From contig VGMY01000001.1 in assembly GCA_016866255.1 (NCBI GenBank), positions 62,001-126,000 of the forward strand: 64,000 nucleotides of DNA, given 5' to 3'. Numbering within the stretch: the stretch's first letter is position 1; every line of letters starts with the position of its first letter. The translations under genes were made by a program, and so were the position numbers. The notes beneath the pieces were generated by a model. That model saw only the letters and a program-made list of their open reading frames with translations. It had not been told where the DNA came from and ran no database searches. Shown here one piece after another: positions 34,442-42,839 of this stretch. Origin of the DNA: Bacteroidota bacterium. Its GTDB lineage: Bacteria; Bacteroidota; Bacteroidia; Flavobacteriales_D; Crocinitomicaceae.

Positions 34442-35656
34442 ATGAAGCAATTCGACATTCCTGCGTTTTATCGATCGCCTATTATTGCCAAACTCAAAGC
34501 AAAGCGAAAATTGGAAGATCCTCGCAAACAGGATTTCACTCCCACGCGATTGCTCTTTGATACCGTGGAGTTTGTGCTTCCGCGGCATTTTGGATTTTGT
34601 TATGGCGTCGAAAATGCTATAGAAAAGAGCTATTGCGCATTACAAGAAAATCCGGGTAAACGAATTTTTTTATTAAGTCAAATGATTCATAATCCCGACG
34701 TCAACGAAGATCTTGTAGCCAACGGGATTCAATTTCTTCAAAACACCCAGGGGCAAGAGCTCATACCTTTTTCAACCTTAAGTTCTGAAGATATCGTCAT
34801 AATACCGGCTTTTGGAACTACTGTTGAAATTGAAGAGGTATTGAGGAAAACCGGTGCTAATATAACCTCCTACAACACTACCTGCCCTTTTGTGGAAAAA
34901 GTCTGGAACCGTTCGCAAAAACTAGGAGAACTGAATCACACGGTAATTATTCACGGAAAACATGATCACGAAGAAACCCGGGCAACATTTTCGCACAGCA
35001 ACCTCACGGGCCCTTCCCTAGTGATTAAAAATATGCAAGAGGCTGTTTTTTTGGGAGAAGTTATTTCAAAGAAAAGGAACGCGCAGGAGTTTTACGCTTT
35101 TTTCGAAGGGAAATACACTATCGGATTTAACCCAGAAATACACCTAAACAAAATAGGCGTGGTAAATCAAACCACGATGTTGGCGGTAGAGACACAAGCT
35201 ATTACGGATTATTTGCGCGATGTCATGCGCAAGGTGTATGGGGAAGCCGAAATAAAAGAACGCATAGCCGATACCCGCGATACTTTGTGTTACGCCACCA
35301 ACGATAACCAAACAAGCACCTATGAGTTGCTCAAGAGCGCTCTTGACTTTGCCGTCGTGGTTGGAGGGTACAACAGTTCCAACACAAGCCATTTGGTCGA
35401 AATATTGGAACAAGTAATGCCCGTCTTTTTTATTTCTGGTGCAGCATGTTTAGGCGATTCAGGAACGGTACGTTCTTTTAATATTCACAAGCAATCGGAA
35501 GAGCAATTGGTTTTACCGCTTGACAAGAGGCCTGTTCGTATTGCGGTAACCTCGGGAGCGTCGTGCCCGGATAGCGTAGTCGACCGCGTTCTGCTTCGGC
35601 TACTTGATATATTAGACGAACCGAAATCCTTAGAGGAAATCATTAAAGCTTTGTAA
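34442..35656 (+). CDS. ispH: 4-hydroxy-3-methylbut-2-enyl diphosphate reductase, long form
   Basis: 404 residues. IspH, a [4Fe-4S] enzyme, makes IPP and DMAPP in the last step of the MEP pathway. Cluster cysteines are in FGFCYGVENA, NTTCPFVEKVW and SGASCPDSVVDRVL. The length and the extra N-terminal ~60 residues, together with SQMIHNPDVNEDL, VIIHGKHDHEETRATFSH and YATNDNQTSTYELLKS, resemble the long cyanobacterial/plant-type IspH rather than the ~310-residue E. coli type. Followed 2 bases later by the cobalamin adenosyltransferase gene. Confidence 0.93.
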   Translation: MKQFDIPAFYRSPIIAKLKAKRKLEDPRKQDFTPTRLLFDTVEFVLPRHFGFCYGVENAIEKSYCALQENPGKRIFLLSQMIHNPDVNEDLVANGIQFLQNTQGQELIPFSTLSSEDIVIIPAFGTTVEIEEVLRKTGANITSYNTTCPFVEKVWNRSQKLGELNHTVIIHGKHDHEETRATFSHSNLTGPSLVIKNMQEAVFLGEVISKKRNAQEFYAFFEGKYTIGFNPEIHLNKIGVVNQTTMLAVETQAITDYLRDVMRKVYGEAEIKERIADTRDTLCYATNDNQTSTYELLKSALDFAVVVGGYNSSNTSHLVEILEQVMPVFFISGAACLGDSGTVRSFNIHKQSEEQLVLPLDKRPVRIAVTSGASCPDSVVDRVLLRLLDILDEPKSLEEIIKAL

Positions 35657-35658
35657 TT

Positions 35659-36210
35659 ATGAAAATCTACACCAAAACAGGCGATAAGGGCACCACCGGA
35701 TTAATTGGCGGGGCAAGGGTTTCAAAGGCAGATTTACAAATTGAAGCATACGGTACCGTCGATGAACTCAACTCCTACCTTGGACTAATGCGCGATTCTT
35801 TTTCGGAGGAGAATGCATCGAATCAACTTTTATCCATTCAGAACAATTTATTTGTTTTGGGCGCTGGTTTAGCAACTGCCCCGAAAGGGACTAAAATGCA
35901 ACTACCGCCCCTAAAAATAAGCTTCATCGACGACCTCGAGAAATGGATTGATGCGATGAACCACGAATTACCGAATCTTCAGCATTTCATTTTACCCGGT
36001 GGCCATGTGTCAAGCAGTTACGCTCAAATTGCCCGGTCTGTTTGCCGAAGAGCTGAGCGACGGGTGATTGCTTTGAACCAAGGAGATCCAAGATTTTCCA
36101 TGGAGATAAAATACCTTAATCGCTTAAGTGACTATTTATTCGTTTTTGCCCGTTTTATTTTGCTAAAACGTGAAAGACAAGAAGTTAAATGGATTCCGAA
36201 TCCAGATTGA
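35659..36210 (+). CDS. cob(I)alamin adenosyltransferase, PduO type
   Basis: 183 residues, a helical-bundle ATP:cob(I)alamin adenosyltransferase that converts cobalamin to adenosylcobalamin. The N-terminal ATP-binding motif KIYTKTGDKGTTGLIGGARVSK is diagnostic. VDELNSYLGL, the cobalamin-side FILPGGHVSSSYAQIARSVCRRAERR and the end LNRLSDYLFVFARF follow in the right order. It implies that the cell uses B12 coenzyme, for example for methylmalonyl-CoA mutase, although no B12-dependent enzyme gene is in view. Confidence 0.95.
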   Translation: MKIYTKTGDKGTTGLIGGARVSKADLQIEAYGTVDELNSYLGLMRDSFSEENASNQLLSIQNNLFVLGAGLATAPKGTKMQLPPLKISFIDDLEKWIDAMNHELPNLQHFILPGGHVSSSYAQIARSVCRRAERRVIALNQGDPRFSMEIKYLNRLSDYLFVFARFILLKRERQEVKWIPNPD

Positions 36211-36213
36211 CCT

Positions 36214-36243
36214 GTTTTCTAATACGATTTTAGAAAAATTTTT
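36214..36243 (+). terminator. possible weak terminator after the adenosyltransferase gene
   Basis: TTTTCTAA (36215-36222) pairs with TTAGAAAA (36230-36237) around a 7-base loop, followed by ATTTTT. The stem is AT-only, so terminator strength is doubtful. Confidence 0.35.
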
Positions 36244-36249
36244 AATTCA

Positions 36250-36280
36250 CTTGCAAAAAATAAAAAAAAAATTATTTTTG
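36250..36280 (+). promoter_or_regulatory. Bacteroidota-type promoter before the DUF2795 gene
   Basis: CTTG at 36250-36253 (-33, TTG-like) and TATTTTTG at 36273-36280 (-7 TAnnTTTG) are 19 bases apart. The spacer is almost pure A, which could bend or stiffen the DNA. The ATG follows 28 bases after the -7 element. Confidence 0.6.
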
Positions 36281-36308
36281 CCGAAAATAACCCTCTAAAA
36301 TTGCTTTT

Positions 36309-36530
36309 ATGTATTGGACTCTTGAATTAGCTTCGTACTTGGAAGATGCTCCTTGGCCTGCTACCAAAGACGAATTAATAGATTATGCCATTCGTACCGG
36401 AGCCCCTTTGGAGGTTGTTGAAAACCTCCAACTTTTGGAGGATGAAGGGGAAGTATATGAAAACATTGAAGAGATATGGCCCGATTATCCATCGCGCGAA
36501 GATTTTCTTTTTAACGAAGACGAATATTAA
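36309..36530 (+). CDS. DUF2795 family small acidic protein
   Basis: 73 residues, very acidic and strongly similar to DUF2795: LEDAPWPATKDELIDYAIR, GAPLEVVENLQLLEDEGE, IWPDYPSREDFLFNEDEY. This domain is small, helical and common in Bacteroidota and other phyla, with no established function. High conservation from memory suggests a housekeeping role. It has its own promoter and is followed after 4 bases by a gene for a secreted protein. Confidence 0.9.
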   Translation: MYWTLELASYLEDAPWPATKDELIDYAIRTGAPLEVVENLQLLEDEGEVYENIEEIWPDYPSREDFLFNEDEY

Positions 36531-36534
36531 ACCC

Positions 36535-37242
36535 ATGAAATTTTACCTGCTCGCTTTAACAATTTCATCTGGAACTGTTGGTTTTGGTCAAATATCGCAA
36601 GACACCATTCCCGATTTACGCAAGATGTCCTCAATCCAAGCGATTTCATATCAGGTTAAACCGGATGTTGAAGGTGTTTTTGACGTAGCCACAGGGCGCG
36701 TGTACGAGACCATGGTCGTTACCAAGAAATCTATGACCAAGAAATCGCTTCGAAAATTGACGAGAGTCTTATTTAAACCAACAACCTATAATCAAACCAC
36801 CTCCAACACTCAAGCCCCTTCAACCGTAGGTAAAGTGTGTGCCGCGGAACAAAAACAAACCCTTAATTCTTCAAATAATACGGAAACAACCACCACAAGT
36901 CCAACCTTGAGCAGCGGATCTGGTTCTCCTTCTGGTTCAACCAATGTGGAGAATGGCGGTAGTGTAAACGTTGCTTCGAAGGTCCTTGAACCCATGCCAT
37001 TCGATCTAAGCGCACTTGCCTCAGGTGGAGTTTCCAACCGGTATACGCACATTATCACCTTTGAAAACGACCGCTATGTGAATGTGGCCTTGTGCATCAA
37101 TCTTTTGGAGAAAAGTGTTCGCATATATTCTTTCATGCAGCCTGTGAACCTAAAACAATCCTTCGATCCGACAAAACCGTATATTTTCTCGGGAAAATTG
37201 AACGAAAAAGCGCTACAAAAGATTAAGAAGTTACTGCCTTAA
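36535..37242 (+). CDS. secreted protein of unknown function with Ser/Thr-rich linker
   Basis: 235 residues from ATG 36535, which opens a signal peptide (MKFYLLALTISSGTVGFGQ); the longer in-frame opening overlaps the DUF2795 gene. A short N-terminal part (PDLRKMSSIQAISYQVKP) and a basic patch (VVTKKSMTKKSLRKLTR) precede a low-complexity Ser/Thr/Gly/Asn linker (about residues 85-145). The C-terminal ~80 residues form a folded domain (NRYTHIITFENDRYVNVALCINLLEKSVRIYSF; YIFSGKLNEKALQKIKKLL). I know no family for it. It is 17 bases ahead of the secreted M1 peptidase gene. Confidence 0.7.
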   Translation: MKFYLLALTISSGTVGFGQISQDTIPDLRKMSSIQAISYQVKPDVEGVFDVATGRVYETMVVTKKSMTKKSLRKLTRVLFKPTTYNQTTSNTQAPSTVGKVCAAEQKQTLNSSNNTETTTTSPTLSSGSGSPSGSTNVENGGSVNVASKVLEPMPFDLSALASGGVSNRYTHIITFENDRYVNVALCINLLEKSVRIYSFMQPVNLKQSFDPTKPYIFSGKLNEKALQKIKKLLP

Positions 37243-37259
37243 TCGCAAATTTCTCCGAC

Positions 37260-39212
37260 ATGAAAATTTTCTACATAACCCTTATTTTTTGTTGGGCGCA
37301 GGCTTTTGCCCAACATGAAAATTCTACCTTTTGCTCGAAAAGGGATCGAATTAAGCATCAATCGCTCAAAAGTAACAGCTTAAACCTGGCACAGATTGCT
37401 CAAACGGAGAAATACGATGTCAATTACTACAAGCTCAATTTGAACATGACCAACACTTCCGCTGCCCTCTCAGGTTACGGGGAAATGCGGGCAACGGCCA
37501 TTGCGTCGATTGATACGGTATTGTATGAATTATTTTCGAGTTTGACCATTTCCTCCGTTAGTTTGAATGGAGCCAATGTACCCTTCACGCGAGCGGGTTC
37601 GGCGGTAAAAATTGCTGCAAATTTAGCTTCCGGGGTTTCTTTTACAATACGCACCAATTACAGCGGTACCCCTCCAACAGCACAAACGAATCCACTGGGC
37701 GGTAGCGGAATGACCAATGCTACATCGCCATCATGGGGTAATGAAGTTGTTTGGTCCCTCTCTGAACCATTTTGTGCCTACGAATGGTGGCCTTGTAAAC
37801 AGAGCCTCACTGATAAAGCCGATTCGTGCGATGTGTTTATCACCGTCCCTAATTCCTGCAAAGCGGGGTCCAACGGGGTTTTAACGCAGGTGGTAAACTT
37901 GGGAAATGGTTCAAGCCGTTACGAATGGAAACACCGTCACCCCATCGATTATTACCTTATTTCTGTCGCCGTTGCTGAGTATGTGGAATACAATGTTTAC
38001 GCAAACCCACCGGGCGCTCCGGCACCGATATTAATTCAAAATTACATCTATAACAACCCTCAAACCTTGCCCAACTTTCAAGCGGATATCGATGAAACGG
38101 TTGACTTCATGGAGTTGTTTTACGATTTGTACGGACCCTACCCCTTCGAAAATGAGAAATACGGCCATTGTATGGCTCCATTCTCAGGTGGGATGGAGCA
38201 TCAGACAATGACTACACAAGGTTTTTTCAACCCTACGCTTACGGCGCATGAACTTGGGCATCAATGGTGGGGAGATTACGTTACCTGTGCTTCGTGGTGC
38301 GATATCTGGATCAACGAAGGCTTTGCTTCTTACAGTGAGCAAATAATGTTGGAAAATCTCTACCCGGGGCAGGAAGTGCAAAACATGCAATCCGTTCATG
38401 ATAACGTAATGTCCCAACCAGGAGGCAGCGTTTGGGTCCTTGATAGCCTAAATGAAACAAGAATTTTTAGCGGACGCTTAACCTATGATAAAGGCGCTGC
38501 GCTGGTGCACACCATCCGTTATATGGTAAATAATGATAATTTATTTTACGCAACGCTCAAAAATTTCCTTTCGAGTAAAGCTTATGGCACCGCTTTTGGC
38601 ATTGATATCCGCGATGCGTTTACACAAGCCTCAGGAATCGACTTTACACCATTTTTCGACCAATGGTATTTTGGCCACGGTTTTCCTACGTATTCTGTCC
38701 AATGGAAACAGGTCGGCAATAATGCGCTGGTGAGAATTACCCATAGCTCCTCTTCCCCCAACATCACCCCCACTTTCACGAACCCGATCGATTTGAAGTT
38801 TGTGCGTCCGGGAAATTCAGATACAACGATTCGCTTTGCCATCACAGGAAATAATAACCTTTTCCAAATTACCGGCATTGGAACAATCAACAATTCCATT
38901 AGCATCGATCCGAGCAATTGGGTTGTGAACAATGTCGGTAACATTTCCATGAACGGTCAACTTAATACCGAAATAGAGGGGGAAATGGTAGGTTTTTCGC
39001 TTTATCCGAATCCCGTTTCGGAAACCCTAGCCTTGCTTAATCTTCCTAACAATTGTGCGTATCGCATTTATGACATGTTTGGAAAAATGCAAATCACGGG
39101 CGAGGCAGGCATTGGCAAAACAATTTCAGTTCTCGATTTATCGCCGGGCACTTATCTTTTAGAGCTGGACGGTTTGAACGTCAATTATCGGAAAACTTTC
39201 GTGAAAAAATAG
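37260..39212 (+). CDS. secreted M1 family metallopeptidase with type A T9SS sorting domain
   Basis: 650 residues. A signal peptide (MKIFYITLIFCWAQAFAQ) is followed by the M1 N-terminal beta saddle (residues ~50-250). The catalytic part has GGMEH (310-314), zinc-binding HELGH (330-334) and E353 in the INEGFASY helix, the gluzincin HExxH-x18-E arrangement. The C-terminal ~75 residues (FSLYPNPVSETL..., SPGTYLLELDG...YRKTFVKK) are a type A T9SS sorting domain, so it is exported by Sec and then by T9SS and fixed to the surface or released. It would trim N-terminal residues from peptides. It ends 3 bases from the convergent hutH stop. Confidence 0.94.
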   Translation: MKIFYITLIFCWAQAFAQHENSTFCSKRDRIKHQSLKSNSLNLAQIAQTEKYDVNYYKLNLNMTNTSAALSGYGEMRATAIASIDTVLYELFSSLTISSVSLNGANVPFTRAGSAVKIAANLASGVSFTIRTNYSGTPPTAQTNPLGGSGMTNATSPSWGNEVVWSLSEPFCAYEWWPCKQSLTDKADSCDVFITVPNSCKAGSNGVLTQVVNLGNGSSRYEWKHRHPIDYYLISVAVAEYVEYNVYANPPGAPAPILIQNYIYNNPQTLPNFQADIDETVDFMELFYDLYGPYPFENEKYGHCMAPFSGGMEHQTMTTQGFFNPTLTAHELGHQWWGDYVTCASWCDIWINEGFASYSEQIMLENLYPGQEVQNMQSVHDNVMSQPGGSVWVLDSLNETRIFSGRLTYDKGAALVHTIRYMVNNDNLFYATLKNFLSSKAYGTAFGIDIRDAFTQASGIDFTPFFDQWYFGHGFPTYSVQWKQVGNNALVRITHSSSSPNITPTFTNPIDLKFVRPGNSDTTIRFAITGNNNLFQITGIGTINNSISIDPSNWVVNNVGNISMNGQLNTEIEGEMVGFSLYPNPVSETLALLNLPNNCAYRIYDMFGKMQITGEAGIGKTISVLDLSPGTYLLELDGLNVNYRKTFVKK

Positions 39213-39215
39213 TCT

Positions 39216-40694
39216 TTAGCCGATTCGATTTACGAGTAACTTTCTCCCTGTTTCAATATCGTTGTGGATGTTGCGGTCATTCTCTAAAAACGGTACCTCG
39301 GCCCTCAAATTTTTGTAAAGGGATTCCACGTGTTTTGAAAGACGCCAACCCTTCCTGAAATCGAACGCCTGGCAAGCAACAATCCATTCCAATGCCGAGA
39401 CAGAAATAACATTATCAAGAATTTTCCGACATTTTGTGGCAGCATTGGCCCCCATACTTACATGGTCTTCTTGCCCCATGCTGGTATCGAGGGAATCTAC
39501 GCTTGAAGGGGTGCATAACTGTTTATTTTGGCTTACGATTGATGCTGCAAGGTATTGTACAATCATTAAACCCGAGTTTAATCCAGCATTTTCAACCAGG
39601 CAACTTGGCAAATCTCGGTAACCGGATATCAATTTATAAATTCTCCGCTCCGAAATCGAACCAAGTTCAGCCAAACCGATTGCTAAAAAATCAAGCGTCA
39701 AGGCCAGGGGTTGGCCGTGAAAGTTACCAGCAGAAATGATTTCATCTTTTTCAGGAAAAACCGTTGGATTATCCGTTACTGCATTCAACTCATTTTCTGC
39801 TATTTTTTTTGCGTAAAGTATCACATCAAGGCTGGCTCCATGCACTTGAGGGATGCAGCGAATCGAATAGGGGTCTTGCACATGAGCCTTTTTTCGATCG
39901 GAGGGCATCAGCAGGTTTCTCATGTGTTCTGCTACTTGAATTTGACCGAATTGATGACGTAATTCGTTTACGTTTGCCTGAAAGGGTTCTTGTCTTCCAT
40001 CCATGGCCTCTAACGATAAGGCAGCAATGGTAAGTCCTTCGTAAAGGAGCCTTTCTGATTTGGAGACAATGCCCAGGGTGTAAGCACTCATGAACTGGGT
40101 TCCGTTCAACAGTGCTAACCCCTCCTTTGGTTGAAGTTCTATGGGTTTTATTTGAAATAAATCCTGCAAACGCTCAGATGGAATTACTTTTCCGTCTACC
40201 TTTACTTTTCCCTCTCCGATGACAGGTAAACAAAGATGGGCTAAGGGTATCAGGTCGCCTGAAGCTCCGAGACTCCCCTGCTCATATACCACAGGAAGAA
40301 CATCGTGGTTATAGAAAAAAAGCAACCTTTCAACGGTCGCTACCTGAACTCCAGAATTCCCCTTCGCGAGGGCTATAGCCTTAAGTAAAAGCATGCGCTT
40401 TACAAGATCATTTGATACGTGTTCACCCATACCACATGCATGCGAACGCAACAGGTTTACCTGGAGAAGTTGGAGGTTCTCCGAACTTATTTGGGTATTG
40501 CACATGGCCCCGAAACCGGTATTGATACCGTAGTAAGGCGTGTCGTTTTTTTGAACTTTATGCCTGAGGAATTGGAATCCTACTTCGATGGTATTTCGAG
40601 CATCTGTGCCAAGTACCACTTTTTGTCGGCTCCGAACACAATTCTCGAACGCCTCTATCGAAATCCATTGGTTATTTAGTACGAATTGTTCCAT
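39216..40694 (-). CDS. hutH: histidine ammonia-lyase
   Basis: 492 residues. The Ala144-Ser145-Gly146 triad in GSLGASGDLIPL forms the MIO cofactor, and YYGINTGFGAM supplies the catalytic Tyr. At the substrate-selectivity site the sequence is LLRSHACGMGE, with the Ser84-His85 pair found in histidine ammonia-lyases (tyrosine lyases have His-Leu, phenylalanine lyases Phe-Leu). SMGQEDHVSMG carries the Glu expected for histidine. It deaminates histidine to urocanate. No hutU, hutI or hutG lies nearby. Its ATG overlaps the hemB stop by one base (TAATG). Confidence 0.92.
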   Translation of the reverse strand: MEQFVLNNQWISIEAFENCVRSRQKVVLGTDARNTIEVGFQFLRHKVQKNDTPYYGINTGFGAMCNTQISSENLQLLQVNLLRSHACGMGEHVSNDLVKRMLLLKAIALAKGNSGVQVATVERLLFFYNHDVLPVVYEQGSLGASGDLIPLAHLCLPVIGEGKVKVDGKVIPSERLQDLFQIKPIELQPKEGLALLNGTQFMSAYTLGIVSKSERLLYEGLTIAALSLEAMDGRQEPFQANVNELRHQFGQIQVAEHMRNLLMPSDRKKAHVQDPYSIRCIPQVHGASLDVILYAKKIAENELNAVTDNPTVFPEKDEIISAGNFHGQPLALTLDFLAIGLAELGSISERRIYKLISGYRDLPSCLVENAGLNSGLMIVQYLAASIVSQNKQLCTPSSVDSLDTSMGQEDHVSMGANAATKCRKILDNVISVSALEWIVACQAFDFRKGWRLSKHVESLYKNLRAEVPFLENDRNIHNDIETGRKLLVNRIG

Positions 40695-41665
40695 TACACT
40701 TTTGAAAATGCAGCAAAATCCTTCGCAAAATAGGTCAAAATCCCATCCGCCCCAGCTCTTCGAATGCTCAGCAAGATTTCCGCTACAACCGCCTCATAGT
40801 TAATCCATTTTTTTTCAGCCGCTGCGTACACCATTGCACACTCCCCACTCACATTGTAGGCTGTAATCGGTATTGATGACGATTCTTTCAAAAGGGATAT
40901 CACATCTAAATATGCCAGCGCAGGCTTAACCATCATAAAATCAGCTCCTTCATCGCTATCTAATTGAGCTTCAAGCAAAGCTTCCTTGCGATTAGCAGGG
41001 TTCATTTGGTAGGTTTTTTTATCGCCTGATTTGGGAGCAGAATTCAACGCATCGCGAAAGGGGCCGTAAAAGGCACTTGCATATTTGGCGGTGTAAGCCA
41101 TAATGCTGACATCGGTAAACCCCTCAGCATCCAATGCTTTTCGTAGATAGCCAATTCTTCCGTCCATCATGTCGCTCGGACCTATAATATCGATACCGGC
41201 CTGTGCTTGAGCTATCGACATTTTGGCCAAAACAGGTAAAGTTTCATCATTCAAAATGGCGCCATTTTCCACCAAGCCATCATGTCCGTCAGAGGAGTAT
41301 GGATCCATGGCCACATCGCTCATCAATGCCAATTCAGGAAAGCGTTCTTTGATCGTTCGAATGGCCGTTAAATAAAAGTTATCTTCGGCATAACTGTAGG
41401 AAGCCATGGTGTCCTTCAAATGGTCTTCAACGGCAGGGAAAAGCACAAACTTATTCAATCCGAGCTTCATCGATGATTCGATTTCAAAGAGCAATAAATC
41501 CAGCGACCAACGGTAATTTTTGGGCAGAGAGGCTATCGCTTGTTGAATCCCCTTTCCCTTTACCAAAAACAACGGGTAAATCAAGTGATTAACGGATAAA
41601 TGCGTTTCCTCAACCATATCTCGTATGGCTGCATTTTTTCGATTTCTTCTTGGACGGATAACCAT
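40694..41665 (-). CDS. hemB: delta-aminolevulinic acid dehydratase (porphobilinogen synthase)
   Basis: 323 residues from ATG 41665; a longer opening would overlap fabG by more. The enzyme condenses two 5-aminolevulinates into porphobilinogen for haem and corrinoids. Motifs are RPRRNRKNAAIRDMVEE, LIYPLFLVKG, VALM-type DVAMDPYSSDGHDG (metal site), FYGPFRDAL, catalytic Lys in GADFMMVKPALAYLDV and the VSGECAMV loop. The metal-binding segment DPYSSDGHDG has Asp/Ser in place of the zinc cysteines, so a magnesium-type enzyme is likely. Confidence 0.96.
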   Translation of the reverse strand: MVIRPRRNRKNAAIRDMVEETHLSVNHLIYPLFLVKGKGIQQAIASLPKNYRWSLDLLLFEIESSMKLGLNKFVLFPAVEDHLKDTMASYSYAEDNFYLTAIRTIKERFPELALMSDVAMDPYSSDGHDGLVENGAILNDETLPVLAKMSIAQAQAGIDIIGPSDMMDGRIGYLRKALDAEGFTDVSIMAYTAKYASAFYGPFRDALNSAPKSGDKKTYQMNPANRKEALLEAQLDSDEGADFMMVKPALAYLDVISLLKESSSIPITAYNVSGECAMVYAAAEKKWINYEAVVAEILLSIRRAGADGILTYFAKDFAAFSKV

Positions 41666-41669
41666 ACGA

Positions 41670-42413
41670 TTACATGAGCATTCCGCCGCAAACGTGGAGG
41701 GTTTGACCCGTAACATAAGCGGACATTTCGGAGGCTAAGAAAACCGTGGCATTCGCAACATCCTCAGGTAGGCCTCCTCGCTTTAAGGGAATGGCATTTC
41801 GCCATTGTTCAACAACCGTGGGATCTAATACTTCTGTCATTTCCGTTTCGATGAATCCCGGAGCTATTGCATTACAACGAATATTGCGCGAACCCAATTC
41901 TGTTGCAATTGATTTGGTAAAACCTATGAGACCAGCTTTAGAGGCGGCGTAATTGGCTTGGCCTGCATTGCCTTTGACGCCCACCACCGAACTCATATTA
42001 ATAATGGAACCAGAGCGCGCCTTGAGCATCGGTTTAATTACTGCCTTGGTTAAATTAAACGCCGATTTTAAATTGGTATTAATGACCTCGTCCCACTGTT
42101 CCTCCGTCATTCGCATCATTAACGTATCGCGGGTAATTCCCGCGTTGTTCACGAGCACATCGACGGTTCCGAAACGAGCTACTACTTGGTCAACCAAATC
42201 GTGGGCTTGATTGAAATCCGAAGCATCCGATTTAAAACCGACGGCAACTCCACCCTGTGCGCTTAATTCTGCTTCCAACGCCCGTGCTTTTTCTTCTGAG
42301 GAAAGATAGGTGAAGGCCACTTTTGCGCCCTGATTTACACAAATTTGTGCGATTGATTTGCCAATTCCTCGAGAAGCACCGGTAATGATAACCACTTTAT
42401 CTACTAATAGCAT
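41670..42413 (-). CDS. fabG: 3-oxoacyl-[acyl-carrier-protein] reductase
   Basis: 247 residues from ATG 42413. A short-chain dehydrogenase with NADP-binding TGASRGIG, the NNAGIT motif and the Ser-Tyr-Lys catalytic set (MSSVVG, NYAASKAG). The match to FabG is close in length and in segments such as RDTLMMRMTEEQWDEVINTNL and NAIAPGFIETEMT. It reduces 3-oxoacyl-ACP in fatty-acid elongation. First gene of the fabG-hemB-hutH set, with a TATCTTTG element upstream. Confidence 0.93.
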   Translation of the reverse strand: MLLVDKVVIITGASRGIGKSIAQICVNQGAKVAFTYLSSEEKARALEAELSAQGGVAVGFKSDASDFNQAHDLVDQVVARFGTVDVLVNNAGITRDTLMMRMTEEQWDEVINTNLKSAFNLTKAVIKPMLKARSGSIINMSSVVGVKGNAGQANYAASKAGLIGFTKSIATELGSRNIRCNAIAPGFIETEMTEVLDPTVVEQWRNAIPLKRGGLPEDVANATVFLASEMSAYVTGQTLHVCGGMLM

Positions 42414-42428
42414 TGATCTAATTTTTGT

Positions 42429-42436
42429 CAAAGATA
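42429..42436 (-). promoter_or_regulatory. TATCTTTG -7 element before fabG
   Basis: The minus strand reads TATCTTTG (TAnnTTTG) 15 bases before the fabG ATG. It lies in the divergent region opposite the rhodanese promoter element at 42504-42511. No clear -33 box. Confidence 0.45.
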
Positions 42437-42503
42437 AACAAACCCCTCGAAAGTATTCCATTCCTTTCTAATTCCAATAAATCGCCGAATGCGAGAATAA
42501 CCT

Positions 42504-42511
42504 TATTTTTG
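42504..42511 (+). promoter_or_regulatory. TATTTTTG -7 element before the rhodanese-dedA pair
   Basis: An exact TAnnTTTG match ending 4 bases before the ATG at 42516, which predicts a leaderless mRNA. No -33 TTTG is seen at the expected distance. Confidence 0.45.
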
Positions 42512-42515
42512 TTTC

Positions 42516-42833
42516 ATGAAACAACTATTAGCTGCGGAGTGTCAATTACTTTCCAATTCTGCTGAGGTTTTATGTTTGGATATTCGCGAATTTTTTGAGT
42601 ATGAGGCAGTAAATATAGGTTGGGTTAACGTACCTATGGGGCAGGTCACTGCATACCTGGAAAACGAAAAAATTTCTAAAGATCATGAAATCCTCTTACT
42701 CTGCAATACGGGCAAGCGTGCTTGCGCTCTTGCAAACTTATTGTCTACCGAAGCTCAATTTTTAAAGGTTTATGTCGTGGAGGATGGGCTGCACGGCTGG
42801 AAACAGTGGGTAGATCCACATTTAGTTCTTTAG
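42516..42833 (+). CDS. cytoplasmic single-domain rhodanese-like protein
   Basis: 105 residues, no signal peptide. The rhodanese fold is recognised from LCLDIREFFEYEAVNIGWVNVPMGQV and the active-site loop LLCNTGKRAC with Cys63; the ending GLHGWKQWVDP is also typical. It probably carries persulfide sulfur. It is followed 6 bases later by a DedA gene and shares the promoter element at 42504. It differs from the exported rhodanese at 25889-26263. Confidence 0.88.
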   Translation: MKQLLAAECQLLSNSAEVLCLDIREFFEYEAVNIGWVNVPMGQVTAYLENEKISKDHEILLLCNTGKRACALANLLSTEAQFLKVYVVEDGLHGWKQWVDPHLVL

Positions 42834-42839
42834 AATCCT

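Noticed and set aside
39216-42413. Flexirubin/aryl-polyene biosynthesis cluster
   Set aside because: Only fabG and an ammonia-lyase are present; the lyase has histidine-type selectivity residues, and ketosynthase, acyl carrier and ligase genes are missing.
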